From Acidocella sp. (GTDB lineage: Bacteria; Pseudomonadota; Alphaproteobacteria; Acetobacterales; Acetobacteraceae): a DNA stretch of 64,000 bases. The notes under the pieces were generated by a model. The model saw only the letters and a program-made list of their open reading frames with translations, made no database searches and was not told the DNA's origin. The position numbers and the translations under genes are program-made. Shown in pieces: positions 18,673-27,886 of the stretch. The stretch covers positions 36,886-100,885 of the forward strand of contig JARLIK010000028.1 in the NCBI GenBank assembly GCA_031291755.1, written 5' to 3'. The stretch's first letter is position 1. Each line of letters begins with the position of its first letter.

Positions 18673-20052
18673 ATGCCAGATACGACGACCGCTCCGCCGG
18701 CCATTGCCGAACAATTGGCAGGCTGGCTTGCTAATATTTCAACCAGCGATCTTCCAGACGGTGCCCGGCAGATGGCGCAGAATTTATTGCTGGATGTGTT
18801 GGGGTTATGTGTCGCAGCCCGGCGTGAGGATTATGTGAAAGCTGTCATTGGTACGGCCGAACCCGGCATCGCGACGGCGTTTGGCCATAGTGGCGGCTTC
18901 AACCCTTATGACGCGGCTTTAATCAACGGCACTGCTGCGCATGGTGAGGATTTTGACGATACATTTGAAGGCGGCCCGGTGCATTCTGGTGCGGTGATCG
19001 TACCTGCCGTCCTCGCGGCGTGTGAACGTGAAAAGCTTGGTGGCGACCGGCTGTTAATTGGCATCGTGACCGGCGCCGAATTGATGTGCCGGCTGGGGTT
19101 GGTGACGCCGAAAGCGATCCATAGTGCTGGCTTTCATCCGACTGCCGTGCTGGGCGCCATGGCCGCTGCCGGTGGGGTATCGGCAGCGCTTGGGCTTAAC
19201 ACGGTTCAGACAGTCTCGGCCTTTGGCATTGCGGGCAGTATGGCGGCCGGGATCATCGAATATCTCGCTGAAGGCACCTGGACCAAACGCATGCATGCTG
19301 GTTGGGCGGCGCAGGCTGGCATTCGAAGCGCCTTGATGGCCCGCGGTGGCTTTTTGGGTCCGCGTACGGTGTTTGAGGGCACGCATGGATTTTTCAAAGC
19401 CTTCGCGCCGTCGCGCAAGCCGGAATTTTCGCACCTGCTGGATGGGTTGGGGAAAGAGTGGGTGATGCAGAATATTGCGTTCAAGCCCTACGCCTGCGGT
19501 ACGATGACGCAGCCTTATATTGATTGCGCCATCGTGCTGGCTGAACGCGGTGTGGCTGCAGATGACATTGCTGATATTACCTGTAATGTGGGGGAAGGCA
19601 CCGTGCACCGCTTGTGGGAAACCCTATCGGTAAAACAGGCGCCACCGACACCCTATGCAGCAAAATTCAGTACGCCCTTTTGCATGGCGGTCGGGTTTTT
19701 TGATCGGCGCGCTGGCTTCAACCAGTTCACCGAAGCCAGAATTCATGATTTGGCGGTGCTCGATCTGGCTAAAAAAATTCATTACTGGATTGATCCTGAC
19801 AATGAATATCCGGCAAATTTCACCGGGCATTTACGCGCCACGCTGCGCGATGGCAGCGTGCATGAAATTACCCAGGGCTACATGCGCGGCGGTGCGCACG
19901 CGCCCTTGCCGCAAAGTGAAATTGTGCAGAAATTTCTTGATAATGCGGCTTATGGCGGCTGGCAGGGCGAGCAGGCAAAGCGCGCCAGCGACTGGTGCCA
20001 GAGCGCATTTGCCACCTCGTCTTTATTCGGCCTTGCCGGACTGCGTGCCTAA
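18673..20052 (+). CDS. MmgE/PrpD-family protein, copy 1
   Basis: 459 residues from the ATG at 18673 (AAGGAA six bases upstream). It shows the family's ATP-independent dehydratase/decarboxylase fold: AAHGEDFDDTFEGGPVHSG near the N-terminus, GFHPTAVLGAMAAA in the middle and KPYACGTMTQPYIDCA towards the C-terminus. Relatives include 2-methylcitrate dehydratase PrpD, cis-aconitate decarboxylase and iminodisuccinate epimerase. No methylcitrate synthase or lyase is nearby, so propionate catabolism is unlikely. A second family member follows after 55 bases. Confidence 0.85.
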   Translation: MPDTTTAPPAIAEQLAGWLANISTSDLPDGARQMAQNLLLDVLGLCVAARREDYVKAVIGTAEPGIATAFGHSGGFNPYDAALINGTAAHGEDFDDTFEGGPVHSGAVIVPAVLAACEREKLGGDRLLIGIVTGAELMCRLGLVTPKAIHSAGFHPTAVLGAMAAAGGVSAALGLNTVQTVSAFGIAGSMAAGIIEYLAEGTWTKRMHAGWAAQAGIRSALMARGGFLGPRTVFEGTHGFFKAFAPSRKPEFSHLLDGLGKEWVMQNIAFKPYACGTMTQPYIDCAIVLAERGVAADDIADITCNVGEGTVHRLWETLSVKQAPPTPYAAKFSTPFCMAVGFFDRRAGFNQFTEARIHDLAVLDLAKKIHYWIDPDNEYPANFTGHLRATLRDGSVHEITQGYMRGGAHAPLPQSEIVQKFLDNAAYGGWQGEQAKRASDWCQSAFATSSLFGLAGLRA

Positions 20053-20107
20053 AATTCAGGCGCGGCTGCGTGCCGTTGCATAAAGTGTATTTTGAACAGG
20101 AGCCCTA

Positions 20108-21463
20108 ATGTCGACCACCATACCGTCCACAGCCATCACCCAAATTCTTGCGGATTATGTCGTCCATGCCAAGCCGCAGGATTTACCGGCAGATGTCCGC
20201 AAGGCTGCAACCTGCACGTTCCTCAATTGGACCGGTTGCGCAGTTGGCAGTGCGCATCATGAAACTCTCGATGTTGCGATTGCAGCTTTGGCGCCATTTT
20301 CCGGACCTGGTGTTGCCAGTGTTTTGGGCCGCAAAGAACGGCTGGACCCGCTGCATGCTGCGCTGATGAATGGTATCTCCTCACATGTGTTCGACTTTGA
20401 CGATACGCATCTGCGCACCGTCATTCATCCTGCTGGCCCGGTGGCCAGCGCCTTGCTGGCTTATGCGGAATATAAACCGGTGAATGGAATTGATTTCATC
20501 AATGCGCTGGCCTTGGGAATCGAAGTGGAATGCCGCATCGGCAACGCGGTTTATCCTGAGCACTACGATGTGGGCTGGCATATTACCGGGACTACCGGCG
20601 TGTTTGGCGCTGCCGCCGCCATTGGCAAACTGCTCGGCCTCGATACGCAACGCATGACGTGGGCGCTGGGGCTTGCCGCGACACAGCCTGTAGGTTTGCG
20701 GGAAATGTTTGGTACTATGACAAAGAGTTTTCACCCAGGCCGGGCCGCGCAGAATGGTTTTACTGCCGCGTTGCTGGCGGAGAAAGGCTACACCAGTTCG
20801 GACCAGGGTATTGAGGCAAAGCGCGGCTGGGCCAATGTGCTCAGCACCAAGCATGATTATGCCGAAATTACCGATGGTCTTGGTTCGCGCTATGAATTGC
20901 TGACCAACAGCTACAAGCCTTTTGCGTGCGGAATCGTGATCCATCCGGCTATCGATGGTTGCATCCAACTGCGCAACGCGCATGGCTTGAAGCCGGAAGA
21001 TGTGAGGTCAGTTGAGTTGCGTGTGCATTATCTGGTGCTGGAACTTACCGGCAAAAAAACTCCGCGCACCGGGCTTGAAGGTAAGTTCAGCGTCTATCAT
21101 GCTGCCGCCATGGCGCTGCTTGAAGGGGCGGGTGGTGAACCGCAATTCTCTGATCAAGCGGTGATTGACCCGAATGTCATAGCGCTACGGGACCGCATTA
21201 CGGCAATCGTCGATGACAAAATCGCGCCGGATGAAGTGCGCATTATGTTGACATTGAACAATGGCAAAGTGATTGAGCAGCATGTACTACATGCTATCGG
21301 CAGCATCGCCCGTCCGATGACCGAGCGTGATCTCGAAGCCAAATTTCGTGGTCTGGTAGATGGCATACTCGGCACCAAACGCTCCAAGGAACTGCTGGAT
21401 ATCTGCTGGCAGCTTGAAACACTATCGGATGCCAGCAAAATTGCGGAAGCCGGACGTCTTTAA
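20108..21463 (+). CDS. MmgE/PrpD-family protein, copy 2
   Basis: 451 residues, ATG preceded by AGGAG. Same family as the upstream gene but clearly diverged. It has SSHVFDFDDTHLRTVIHPAG in the N-terminal part, GWHITGTTGVFGAAAAIGK in the middle and NSYKPFACGIVIHPAIDG in the C-terminal part. The paired arrangement suggests two successive dehydration or isomerisation steps, or a heteromer, on one hydroxy-polycarboxylate. The MFS carrier at 21552 could import that substrate. The exact reaction cannot be read. Confidence 0.85.
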   Translation: MSTTIPSTAITQILADYVVHAKPQDLPADVRKAATCTFLNWTGCAVGSAHHETLDVAIAALAPFSGPGVASVLGRKERLDPLHAALMNGISSHVFDFDDTHLRTVIHPAGPVASALLAYAEYKPVNGIDFINALALGIEVECRIGNAVYPEHYDVGWHITGTTGVFGAAAAIGKLLGLDTQRMTWALGLAATQPVGLREMFGTMTKSFHPGRAAQNGFTAALLAEKGYTSSDQGIEAKRGWANVLSTKHDYAEITDGLGSRYELLTNSYKPFACGIVIHPAIDGCIQLRNAHGLKPEDVRSVELRVHYLVLELTGKKTPRTGLEGKFSVYHAAAMALLEGAGGEPQFSDQAVIDPNVIALRDRITAIVDDKIAPDEVRIMLTLNNGKVIEQHVLHAIGSIARPMTERDLEAKFRGLVDGILGTKRSKELLDICWQLETLSDASKIAEAGRL

Positions 21464-21480
21464 CGATTAAATTACAAACG

Positions 21481-21502
21481 GCTGAGTGAGGAATCACTCA
21501 GC
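21481..21502. repeat. Perfect 9-base hairpin with GGAA loop
   Basis: GCTGAGTGA and TCACTCAGC are exact reverse complements around a four-base GGAA loop, 17 bases after the stop of the second MmgE/PrpD gene. The bases that follow are A-rich (TGCAAAAATAAAA), not T-rich, so it is not a standard intrinsic terminator for the rightward genes. It may stabilise a 3' end or serve as an operator for the MFS gene. Confidence 0.55.
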
Positions 21503-21551
21503 TGCAAAAATAAAACTCGTCCAAGTCATATAATTATGGGGCAGTGATACA

Positions 21552-22955
21552 ATGAGTGTGCATGACGATACGGGAATGACACAGAATTACGGTATTTTGG
21601 CGCGCATCGACCGGTTGCCGCCGTCGCGCCATTTGACAGGTCTGGTGGCGAGAATCGCCGCCGGTGGCTGGTTTGAATTTTATGAGTTATTCATGCCAGG
21701 CTTTATATCGATTGGCTTGGTACGGGCCGGCATTTTTACAATGTCCAACAGGGGCCTGCTAGATTACCATAGTTTCGCAAGTTTTCTGGGATCATTTTTC
21801 TTCGGAATGCTCTTGAGCACTGCGCTGTTCGGGTTTGTCTCAGACCGGTTTGGCCGCCGTTCGGTATTCATCTATTCGATGGTATTTTATTCCATCGCTC
21901 AGTTGTTTGTGGCAATCCTAACCGACCCGCTGATGATTGACTTGGCGCGGCTATTTGCAGGATTTGCGGTCGGTATGCAGCTTGTAAATAATGATAGCTA
22001 CCTCTCCGAGTTGACGCCCCGGAGCAAGCGTGGCCGGTACATGACCGGTGCCTATATTTTTGTGCTTTCGGCCATCCCGATCGTTGCACTTTTTGCAGCG
22101 ATCCTGGTCCCGCTTGATCCGTTTGGTATTTCAGGCTGGCGTTTTGTAGTTGCCTTTGGTTCGGTGGGCGGCATTTTGGTGTGGTCGATTCAACGCGGGT
22201 TGAAGGAATCACCGCGCTGGCTGGAAGCGCATGGCCGGGTTGCTGAAGCTGATGCGATTGTATCAGAGATTGAGGCGAGCATTGAAACGGAGCTTGGCGT
22301 TAAACTTCCGGCACCCGATCTTTCGATTCCTGATGTCGCTGTCGATACAGGCGCGTGGCGAGAGATGTTCAGCAAATTCTACCTGCCGCGAACTTTGATG
22401 CTTTGCGTATTCCAGTTTGCCCAGCCATTTGCGGTATTTGGTTTTACCGCGTTCGTCCCGGTGCTTTTGATGAAGCATGGTTTTACCATTGTGCACTCGC
22501 TTTATTATTCCATGATGATTGTGCTGCTGGCGCCGGTGGGCGCTGGTTGTGCAGCGCATTTTGCCGAACGAATCGAACGGAAATGGCAATTGGTTCTTAT
22601 GGCATTGTTCATCAGTATCAGCGGCACTGTATTTGCGCTTGCCATCAGCGTGCCGCTGGTGGTGTTCTCTGGCGCTTGTATTGCATTGGGCAATAGCTGG
22701 CTGACCGCAACTTTTCACCCGTACGCGGCGGAAATATTTCCCACCCGAATCCGCGCCCGTGCGGTTGGTTTTACATTTTCGTGGAGCCGGATCGGGTCGA
22801 TCTTCGTCGGCTTCTGGGTCAGCGACCTCCTGGCCGTGTATGGACCAGGTGGCGTATTTACCATGATCGGCATTGCGATGCTTGCCATCATGATCAGTAT
22901 TGGCGTGTTCGGCCCCAAGACCAATGGCAGCAGCTTGGAGGTTCTGTCGCCGTAA
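21552..22955 (+). CDS. MFS transporter, metabolite:proton symporter type
   Basis: 467 residues with twelve membrane helices. Signatures are GFVSDRFGRRSVF between helices 2 and 3, KESPRWLEAHGR after helix 6 and AEIFPTRIRARAVGFTFSW in the second half, as in sugar-porter and aromatic/organic acid symporters (for example the NiaP-like group). A 65-residue central cytoplasmic loop separates the halves. It is the last gene of the GntR-MmgE/PrpD row, so a dicarboxylate, tricarboxylate or related acid is a sensible guess. Confidence 0.82.
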   Translation: MSVHDDTGMTQNYGILARIDRLPPSRHLTGLVARIAAGGWFEFYELFMPGFISIGLVRAGIFTMSNRGLLDYHSFASFLGSFFFGMLLSTALFGFVSDRFGRRSVFIYSMVFYSIAQLFVAILTDPLMIDLARLFAGFAVGMQLVNNDSYLSELTPRSKRGRYMTGAYIFVLSAIPIVALFAAILVPLDPFGISGWRFVVAFGSVGGILVWSIQRGLKESPRWLEAHGRVAEADAIVSEIEASIETELGVKLPAPDLSIPDVAVDTGAWREMFSKFYLPRTLMLCVFQFAQPFAVFGFTAFVPVLLMKHGFTIVHSLYYSMMIVLLAPVGAGCAAHFAERIERKWQLVLMALFISISGTVFALAISVPLVVFSGACIALGNSWLTATFHPYAAEIFPTRIRARAVGFTFSWSRIGSIFVGFWVSDLLAVYGPGGVFTMIGIAMLAIMISIGVFGPKTNGSSLEVLSP

Positions 22956-23146
22956 GAACTTTGGATGCTTGAATGGAGCCACATATGAAAAGCGGCACCA
23001 GTTACGGCTGGGGTGCGGCGCTATGTGGTCCGGCCCCCTAGAACTGATCCACCATTGGTGCAGTTTTGCGGTGCCGGCGAAACCCCTTGCTGGAAGTGGT
23101 CTGCACGCGCAACGTGAGTCTGACACAGATAACGAGGAGAACATAC

Positions 23147-23761
23147 TTGGACGTTGGGGACCAAAAATCCCGCCGCTGGGCGCGGCTGGCCGAGGCGGCG
23201 GCGTTCACTATGGCCATTCATGCAGATCAGTGCCGCAAAGGCTCCAAGACGCCCTACATCTCGCATCTGTTGGGTGTGGCCAGCATTGTGTTGGAATTTG
23301 GTGGCGATGAGGACCAAGCCATTGCGGGGTTATTGCACGATGCCATCGAAGACCAGGGAGCAGAGCAGGAGCCGTTGATCGAGGCGCGGTTTGGGCCGCG
23401 CGTGGCGGCCATCGTGCGCGGTTGTACCGATGCGGATACCTTCCCCAAGCCGCCCTGGCGGGCGCGTAAGGAGGCGTATATCGCGCATCTGGAAACTACC
23501 GGGCCGGATGTCTGGCTCGTCTCTTGCGCTGACAAGCTCTACAATGCCCGCGCCATAGTCACTGATCTGCGTGCCCTGGGCGATGCTATGTTCAGCCGCT
23601 TCACCGGCGGCAAAGATGGCACGCTCTGGTACTATAGGAAATTGGCCGAGGTGTTCGGGCGCGTTTTTCCCCGAATCTTATCTACGGAACTCAGTGTGGC
23701 CGTGGCCGAAATGGGAGCGCTCGCGGGGGCGCCGGCTGTTTCAGTCGCGGGTTTTATTTGA
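23147..23761 (+). CDS. Stand-alone HD-domain hydrolase, MESH1/SpoT-like
   Basis: 204 residues from a TTG at 23147, chosen because GAGGAG lies seven bases upstream and the domain starts there. It has the SpoT hydrolase pattern: His25 (AIHADQ), TPYISHLLGVA (His40), the metal pair His64-Asp65 in GLLHDAIED, and CADKLYNARAI towards the C-terminus. There is no synthetase or TGS domain, so it could be a small alarmone hydrolase removing the 3' pyrophosphate of (p)ppGpp, or a hydrolase of another nucleotide. It is isolated from its neighbours by gaps of 190 and 266 bases. Confidence 0.75.
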   Translation: MDVGDQKSRRWARLAEAAAFTMAIHADQCRKGSKTPYISHLLGVASIVLEFGGDEDQAIAGLLHDAIEDQGAEQEPLIEARFGPRVAAIVRGCTDADTFPKPPWRARKEAYIAHLETTGPDVWLVSCADKLYNARAIVTDLRALGDAMFSRFTGGKDGTLWYYRKLAEVFGRVFPRILSTELSVAVAEMGALAGAPAVSVAGFI

Positions 23762-24027
23762 GTCGATTTCGCCAGCGGGATAAAAAAACTGTTATAATAT
23801 AAATGCTTATGCGTATAAAGCCAGTAAGTCTCACTTACATTACCTAAAAATCTCACTGGGATTCTTTGAGTTTTTGCCATAAATGCCCTCTTGTTTCATT
23901 AAACATCTGAATTCGGTGTCCACGAAACCCGTAATTGCTCAACGAGGCCTGTTGCAGGGCGTAACCATCTTCTTGTTATGACAGGTGATATGTCGTAGTA
24001 GCCTTTCACCCAACTTAGGGTTTATTC

Positions 24028-25938
24028 ATGGTCATGGACTTGAGCAGTGCCGCAGCGGCCCCTGATGGGTCCGGGAGCCCTGATGATTTCAAGTATGCCG
24101 TAGAAGCGGCTGGCGTTGGAACCTGGCGGTGGGACGCCATCTCCGATCAGGTCAGGCTGTCTCCTGAGTCTGGGATTTTGCTGGGTTGCGGTGCTGGCCA
24201 ACCAATCAACTACGCGGCATTTCTGGCACAGGCTCACCCGGATGACCGGCCTCATTTGGATCAGGTTTTGCGCGGCAGTTTTGCCCGGGACGGCAGTTTC
24301 GAAACCGACTTCCGTACCATCTCCTCAACCGCTGCGTTTGGCCGTTGGATCAGGGTCCGGGGAAGAGGTTTCAATCGTGATGGCGTGCCGTTTGCAGCGA
24401 GCGGCATCTTCACCGATGTCTCTGGTTACAAGCTGGTAGAGGCGGCGAATAGCCGCTTAGCCGCCGTCGTCAATTCTTCCGATGACGCGATTGTCGGTAA
24501 AACCCTTGAAGGCATCATCACGGATTGGAATTCTGGCGCTGAGGCTATTTTTGGCTACACAGCGGCAGAAATGGTCGGCCAGACGATTTCGCTTCTGGTT
24601 CCAGCTGATCAACCGGATGAAACGTTGCAAATTCTCGAGCGCATCCGGCGTGGCGAGCGCGTTGAGCATTTTGAAACGCGCCGCCGCCGTAAGGACGGCA
24701 CGATTATCGATGTTTCGCTCTCGGTTTCACCGGTGTGGGATCAGGCGGGGCGGCTGCTTGGGGCTTCAAAAGTGGCGCGGGATATCACGGCCACGAAACA
24801 AGCGCGAAACGCGTTGCTGGAGGGCGAAGCCCATCTGCGATCCATCCTTGATACCGTACCCGACGCGATGGTTGTTATTGACGAACAAGGGCGGATCCAG
24901 TCGTTCAGTGCTGCCGCCGAGCGGCTGTTTGGCTATACGGCGGCAGAGGTTGCTGGGAAAAATGTCAGCATTCTGATGCCATCGCCGTATCGCGAGCAGC
25001 ATGACAGCTATCTTGGCCGGTATCTTACAACCGGCGAAAAACGCATCATGGGCAGCAGCCGGGTGGTGATGGGGCAGCGTAAAAATGGCGCGACCTTTTC
25101 GATGGAGCTTTATATCGGTGAGGCCTGTGGCCAGCAGCAGCGTTGGTTCACAGGCTTCGTCAGAGACCTTACGGAGCGGCAGGAAGCGCAGCAGCGGCTG
25201 CATAATGTGCAGGCCGATCTAGCACATATGTCGCGGTTCACCGCGATGGGCGAAATGGCATCGACCCTGGCGCATGAATTGAACCAGCCACTGACAGCGA
25301 TCGTCAGCTATTTGAATGGTTGCCGCCGGCTGCTTGAACGTGGCGACGGCGCCAGCATGAGCATTCTCAATGACGGTATTGAGCGTGCCGCCGAACAGGC
25401 CTTGCGGGCCGGCCAGATTATTCGCCGCCTGCGAGAATTTGTTTCGCGCGGCGAGACGGAGCGGCGGGTGGAGAGCCTGCCGAAGCTCATCGAGGAAGCC
25501 AGCGCTCTGGCCTTGATCGGAGCCAAGGAATCCAGCGTTAGGGTCACATTTAATTTCTCGTCTGGCGCCCCTTTTGTCTTCGCCGACAAAATTCAGGTGC
25601 AGCAGGTGCTGCTCAACCTTATCCGCAATGCCACGGAAGCAATGCAGGAGTCCGCGCGCCGGGACCTCACGATATCGACGGCGCCCACCGAGGGGGCGAT
25701 GGTGGAGATTAGTGTCATGGATACCGGGCCAGGCATCATGGAGAAAGTTGCGTCGCAGCTCTTTCAGCCTTTTGTCTCTACAAAGGCGACGGGCATGGGC
25801 GTGGGGCTGTCAGTCTCGCGCACCATTATCGAGGCGCATGGCGGGCGGCTGTGGGTTGAACCTAATCCGGAAGGCGGGAGTGTCTTCCACCTGACCCTTC
25901 GCGCCATAGAGATGGAGGAACCTGCCGATGAAGTATAA
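24028..25938 (+). CDS. FixL-like PAS sensor histidine kinase without the haem histidine
   Basis: 636 residues, no membrane segment. Three PAS domains (about 18-135, 140-260, 265-385) precede a HisKA dimerisation helix with phosphoacceptor His416 (TLAHELNQP) and an HATPase with N-box Asn530/Asn534, DTGPG and GMGVGLS. PAS3 and the kinase align closely with FixL ([33 protein letters not shown]). At the site of the haem-ligating His of Bradyrhizobium FixL (DPHIIGIGR) this protein has Arg339 (EKRIMGSSR). It is therefore probably not a haem-based oxygen sensor; PAS1 or PAS2 may bind another cofactor. Its stop overlaps the FixJ-like gene by 11 bases. Confidence 0.88.
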   Translation: MVMDLSSAAAAPDGSGSPDDFKYAVEAAGVGTWRWDAISDQVRLSPESGILLGCGAGQPINYAAFLAQAHPDDRPHLDQVLRGSFARDGSFETDFRTISSTAAFGRWIRVRGRGFNRDGVPFAASGIFTDVSGYKLVEAANSRLAAVVNSSDDAIVGKTLEGIITDWNSGAEAIFGYTAAEMVGQTISLLVPADQPDETLQILERIRRGERVEHFETRRRRKDGTIIDVSLSVSPVWDQAGRLLGASKVARDITATKQARNALLEGEAHLRSILDTVPDAMVVIDEQGRIQSFSAAAERLFGYTAAEVAGKNVSILMPSPYREQHDSYLGRYLTTGEKRIMGSSRVVMGQRKNGATFSMELYIGEACGQQQRWFTGFVRDLTERQEAQQRLHNVQADLAHMSRFTAMGEMASTLAHELNQPLTAIVSYLNGCRRLLERGDGASMSILNDGIERAAEQALRAGQIIRRLREFVSRGETERRVESLPKLIEEASALALIGAKESSVRVTFNFSSGAPFVFADKIQVQQVLLNLIRNATEAMQESARRDLTISTAPTEGAMVEISVMDTGPGIMEKVASQLFQPFVSTKATGMGVGLSVSRTIIEAHGGRLWVEPNPEGGSVFHLTLRAIEMEEPADEV

Positions 25939-26551
25939 TGCCGTCGTGCATCTGGTCGACGACGATGACGGGGTGCGCCAGGCACTGGCGTTTCTGCTGA
26001 CCAGTTCGGGCTTTGCAGTAAGGGTTTATGAGTCTGCCTCCGCCTTCCTTGAGGCGATCCCTACGTTGCAACCAGGTTGTATTGTAACGGACGTCCGCAT
26101 GCCGGGAATTTCCGGACTGGAGTTGCAACGGCAATTAAAGGCACGGCAAATATCCTTGCCGGTCATCGTCATGACCGGACATGGCGATGTGGCCCTGGCG
26201 GTTGAGGCGATGAAGGCGGGGGCCGTCGATTTTATCGAGAAGCCGTTTGCCGATGAAACCATGATTTCCTCGATTCGCGTGGCCCTCGACCGCCACGCGC
26301 GGGACGCCGGGCGGGATATTGAAATGGCGGCGATCAGCGCAAAACTGAGGACCCTGACCGCCCGAGAGACCGAGGTTCTCGAAGGTTTGGTAGCCGGTTT
26401 GCCGAATAAAACCATTGCTTATGATTTGAATATCAGCGCGCGCACGGTGGAGGTTCACCGCGCCAATGTCATGACCAAGATGGCAGCAGCCAACCTTCCG
26501 GAGCTGGTACGAATGGTATTATTGCTGCGCTCGGGGGTCAGCGGTTCCTAG
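25928..26551 (+). CDS. fixJ: FixJ-type response regulator
   Basis: 207 residues: receiver domain (1-120) with acidic pocket Asp11/Asp12, phosphoacceptor Asp55 (IVTDVRMPG), Thr83 (VMTGHGD) and Lys105 (FIEKPF), then a LuxR/GerE helix-turn-helix (about 137-200, [29 protein letters not shown]). Coupled to the FixL-like kinase by an 11-base overlap, so it is the expected partner. In rhizobia and Caulobacter, FixJ activates fixK; the fixK-type gene lies 630 bases downstream. Confidence 0.9.
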   Translation: MKYNAVVHLVDDDDGVRQALAFLLTSSGFAVRVYESASAFLEAIPTLQPGCIVTDVRMPGISGLELQRQLKARQISLPVIVMTGHGDVALAVEAMKAGAVDFIEKPFADETMISSIRVALDRHARDAGRDIEMAAISAKLRTLTARETEVLEGLVAGLPNKTIAYDLNISARTVEVHRANVMTKMAAANLPELVRMVLLLRSGVSGS

Positions 26552-26598
26552 CCAATCAGTGCCATCGCCGCCGTCATTTTCAGAAAACACACCATTGT

Positions 26599-26612
26599 TT
26601 GAGATGGATCAA
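26599..26612 (+). promoter_or_regulatory. FixK/FNR box before the FixT-like gene
   Basis: TTGAGATGGATCAA fits TTGA-N6-TCAA exactly and the stricter FixK consensus TTGAT-N4-ATCAA at 9 of 10 positions. A class II promoter centred 41.5 bases downstream would start near 26647, leaving a 48-base leader before the ATG at 26695. The FixK-type regulator encoded at 27182 is the obvious ligand. Confidence 0.65.
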
Positions 26613-26694
26613 ATCATCGCTGGTCTTTCTTGCCCTAGATGGCGGATTGATTTGTACGATGTGGCGGCTCGTGAGGGACGCAGGAGTTCCAGGA

Positions 26695-27105
26695 ATGCCA
26701 GACAGACTGCCTCTTGTTTTGGTCGTCAATGACGACGAAGCCATGAGGAACGCCTTACAATTTGCGCTCCAGCTTGAGGGGGTCGAGGTTCATGTTCACG
26801 GTGAAGGTGCCGATGTGCTGGCGGATCGTGATCTGTCGCGTGCTAGTTGTCTCATCTTGAAGGACCGGATGCCACGCATGGATGGCTTCGAGCTGCTGGA
26901 TTGTCTGCAGGCACGCGACATTTCCTTGCCGGCCATCTTGTTGACCAGCGCCGCAACCGTACGGTTGCGGGCGCGCGCCATTGCCGCGGGGGTCCAGCTG
27001 GTGCTGGAAAAACCGATACTGGACAACGCTCTGGTTGACGGCGTCATGACGATTCTGGGTCACCAAAAGCACCAGACGCCGGAGCCGCTAAGTAGAAACC
27101 CGTAG
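26695..27105 (+). CDS. Single-domain receiver, FixT-like, degenerate phosphosite
   Basis: 136 residues from the ATG at 26695 (upstream CAGGAG). It is only a receiver: Asp13/Asp14 (VVNDDEAM), Thr84 (LLTSAAT) and Lys106 (VLEKPI) are present. The canonical phosphoacceptor position, three before Met in xMPxMDG, is Lys56, with Asp57 shifted by one (LILKDRMPRMDG). FixT proteins are single-domain receivers that inhibit FixL and are switched on by FixK. Position between fixJ and fixK and the FixK box upstream fit that role. With the phosphosite disturbed it is likely to act by binding rather than by phosphotransfer. Confidence 0.75.
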   Translation: MPDRLPLVLVVNDDEAMRNALQFALQLEGVEVHVHGEGADVLADRDLSRASCLILKDRMPRMDGFELLDCLQARDISLPAILLTSAATVRLRARAIAAGVQLVLEKPILDNALVDGVMTILGHQKHQTPEPLSRNP

Positions 27106-27181
27106 GATATAACCGAATACCGCGCACCGGGATCTCGCCCCTACAGGGAAGGCATCGTCTTATCCATGACAGGAGCCCCTG

Positions 27182-27886
27182 ATGCCCACATCCCTTGCCG
27201 TCCTTGCCGATAACGGATTTGCCGCTGCCCAGGCCGCCACGGCGTTTCTCTCGCGGACATCAGCGCCGGCGGATCGCTTTGAGCCCCACAGTGCGCCGCG
27301 CAGTTCAACGATTATGCCGTTTATAGCCGGCAGCGAGATTTACGCCGAGGGCGATCAGGCGGTTTCCTTCTATAAAGTGGTAAGCGGCGTGGTGCGGAGT
27401 TGTAAATTTTTGAGCGATGGCCGCCGGCAGATTGATGCATTTTATGTGGCAGGCGATGTATTTGGCTTTGAAGCCGGTTTGCAACATGGGCTTTCGGCGG
27501 AAGCCGTTAACGACTGCAAGATAATTTCCTTTAGCCGCCGCAGCCTCGAAGCAGGGGTGGCCAAGGATGCCGGGATGGCACAAGAGATGTTCTCTTATGT
27601 AATGCGGAGCCTGGAGCGCTCACGGGCCCACTCGCTTCTGCTGGGACGGGGCAATGCGGCGCAAAAACTGGCTTCCTTTCTGTTGGAAATGACCAGCCGC
27701 GCGCCGGCCGATGAGGTGATTGACCTCGTCATGACCCGTCAGGATATTGCCGATTATCTGGGGTTGACGATGGAAACGGTATCGCGGACATTGTCGCAGT
27801 TTGAGCGTGACGGTGTTATTGCGTTGTCCTTGGCGCGGCGTGTTCATCTGAAAAACCCCACGGCGCTGCGTAATCTTGATTCGTAA
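27182..27886 (+). CDS. fixK: FixK-type Crp/FNR transcriptional regulator
   Basis: 234 residues: cyclic-nucleotide-like beta roll (about 45-140; EIYAEGDQAVSFYKVVSGVV) and a C-terminal winged helix with TRQDIADYLGLTMETVSRTL, whose ETVSR recognition helix matches FNR/FixK proteins that read TTGA-N6-TCAA. The N-terminal Cys cluster of FNR is missing, so it is of the FixK class, which does not sense oxygen directly. It completes a FixL-FixJ-FixT-FixK cascade. Candidate targets inside the window are the boxes at 26599 and 1356. Confidence 0.87.
   Translation: MPTSLAVLADNGFAAAQAATAFLSRTSAPADRFEPHSAPRSSTIMPFIAGSEIYAEGDQAVSFYKVVSGVVRSCKFLSDGRRQIDAFYVAGDVFGFEAGLQHGLSAEAVNDCKIISFSRRSLEAGVAKDAGMAQEMFSYVMRSLERSRAHSLLLGRGNAAQKLASFLLEMTSRAPADEVIDLVMTRQDIADYLGLTMETVSRTLSQFERDGVIALSLARRVHLKNPTALRNLDS

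Noticed and set aside
21481..21502. Intrinsic terminator
   Set aside because: The stem is strong but followed by A-rich sequence on the plus strand; no U tract would be made.
24028..25938. Calling the kinase a true FixL haem oxygen sensor
   Set aside because: The haem-ligating histidine is replaced by Arg339 despite otherwise close similarity, so oxygen sensing by haem cannot be claimed.
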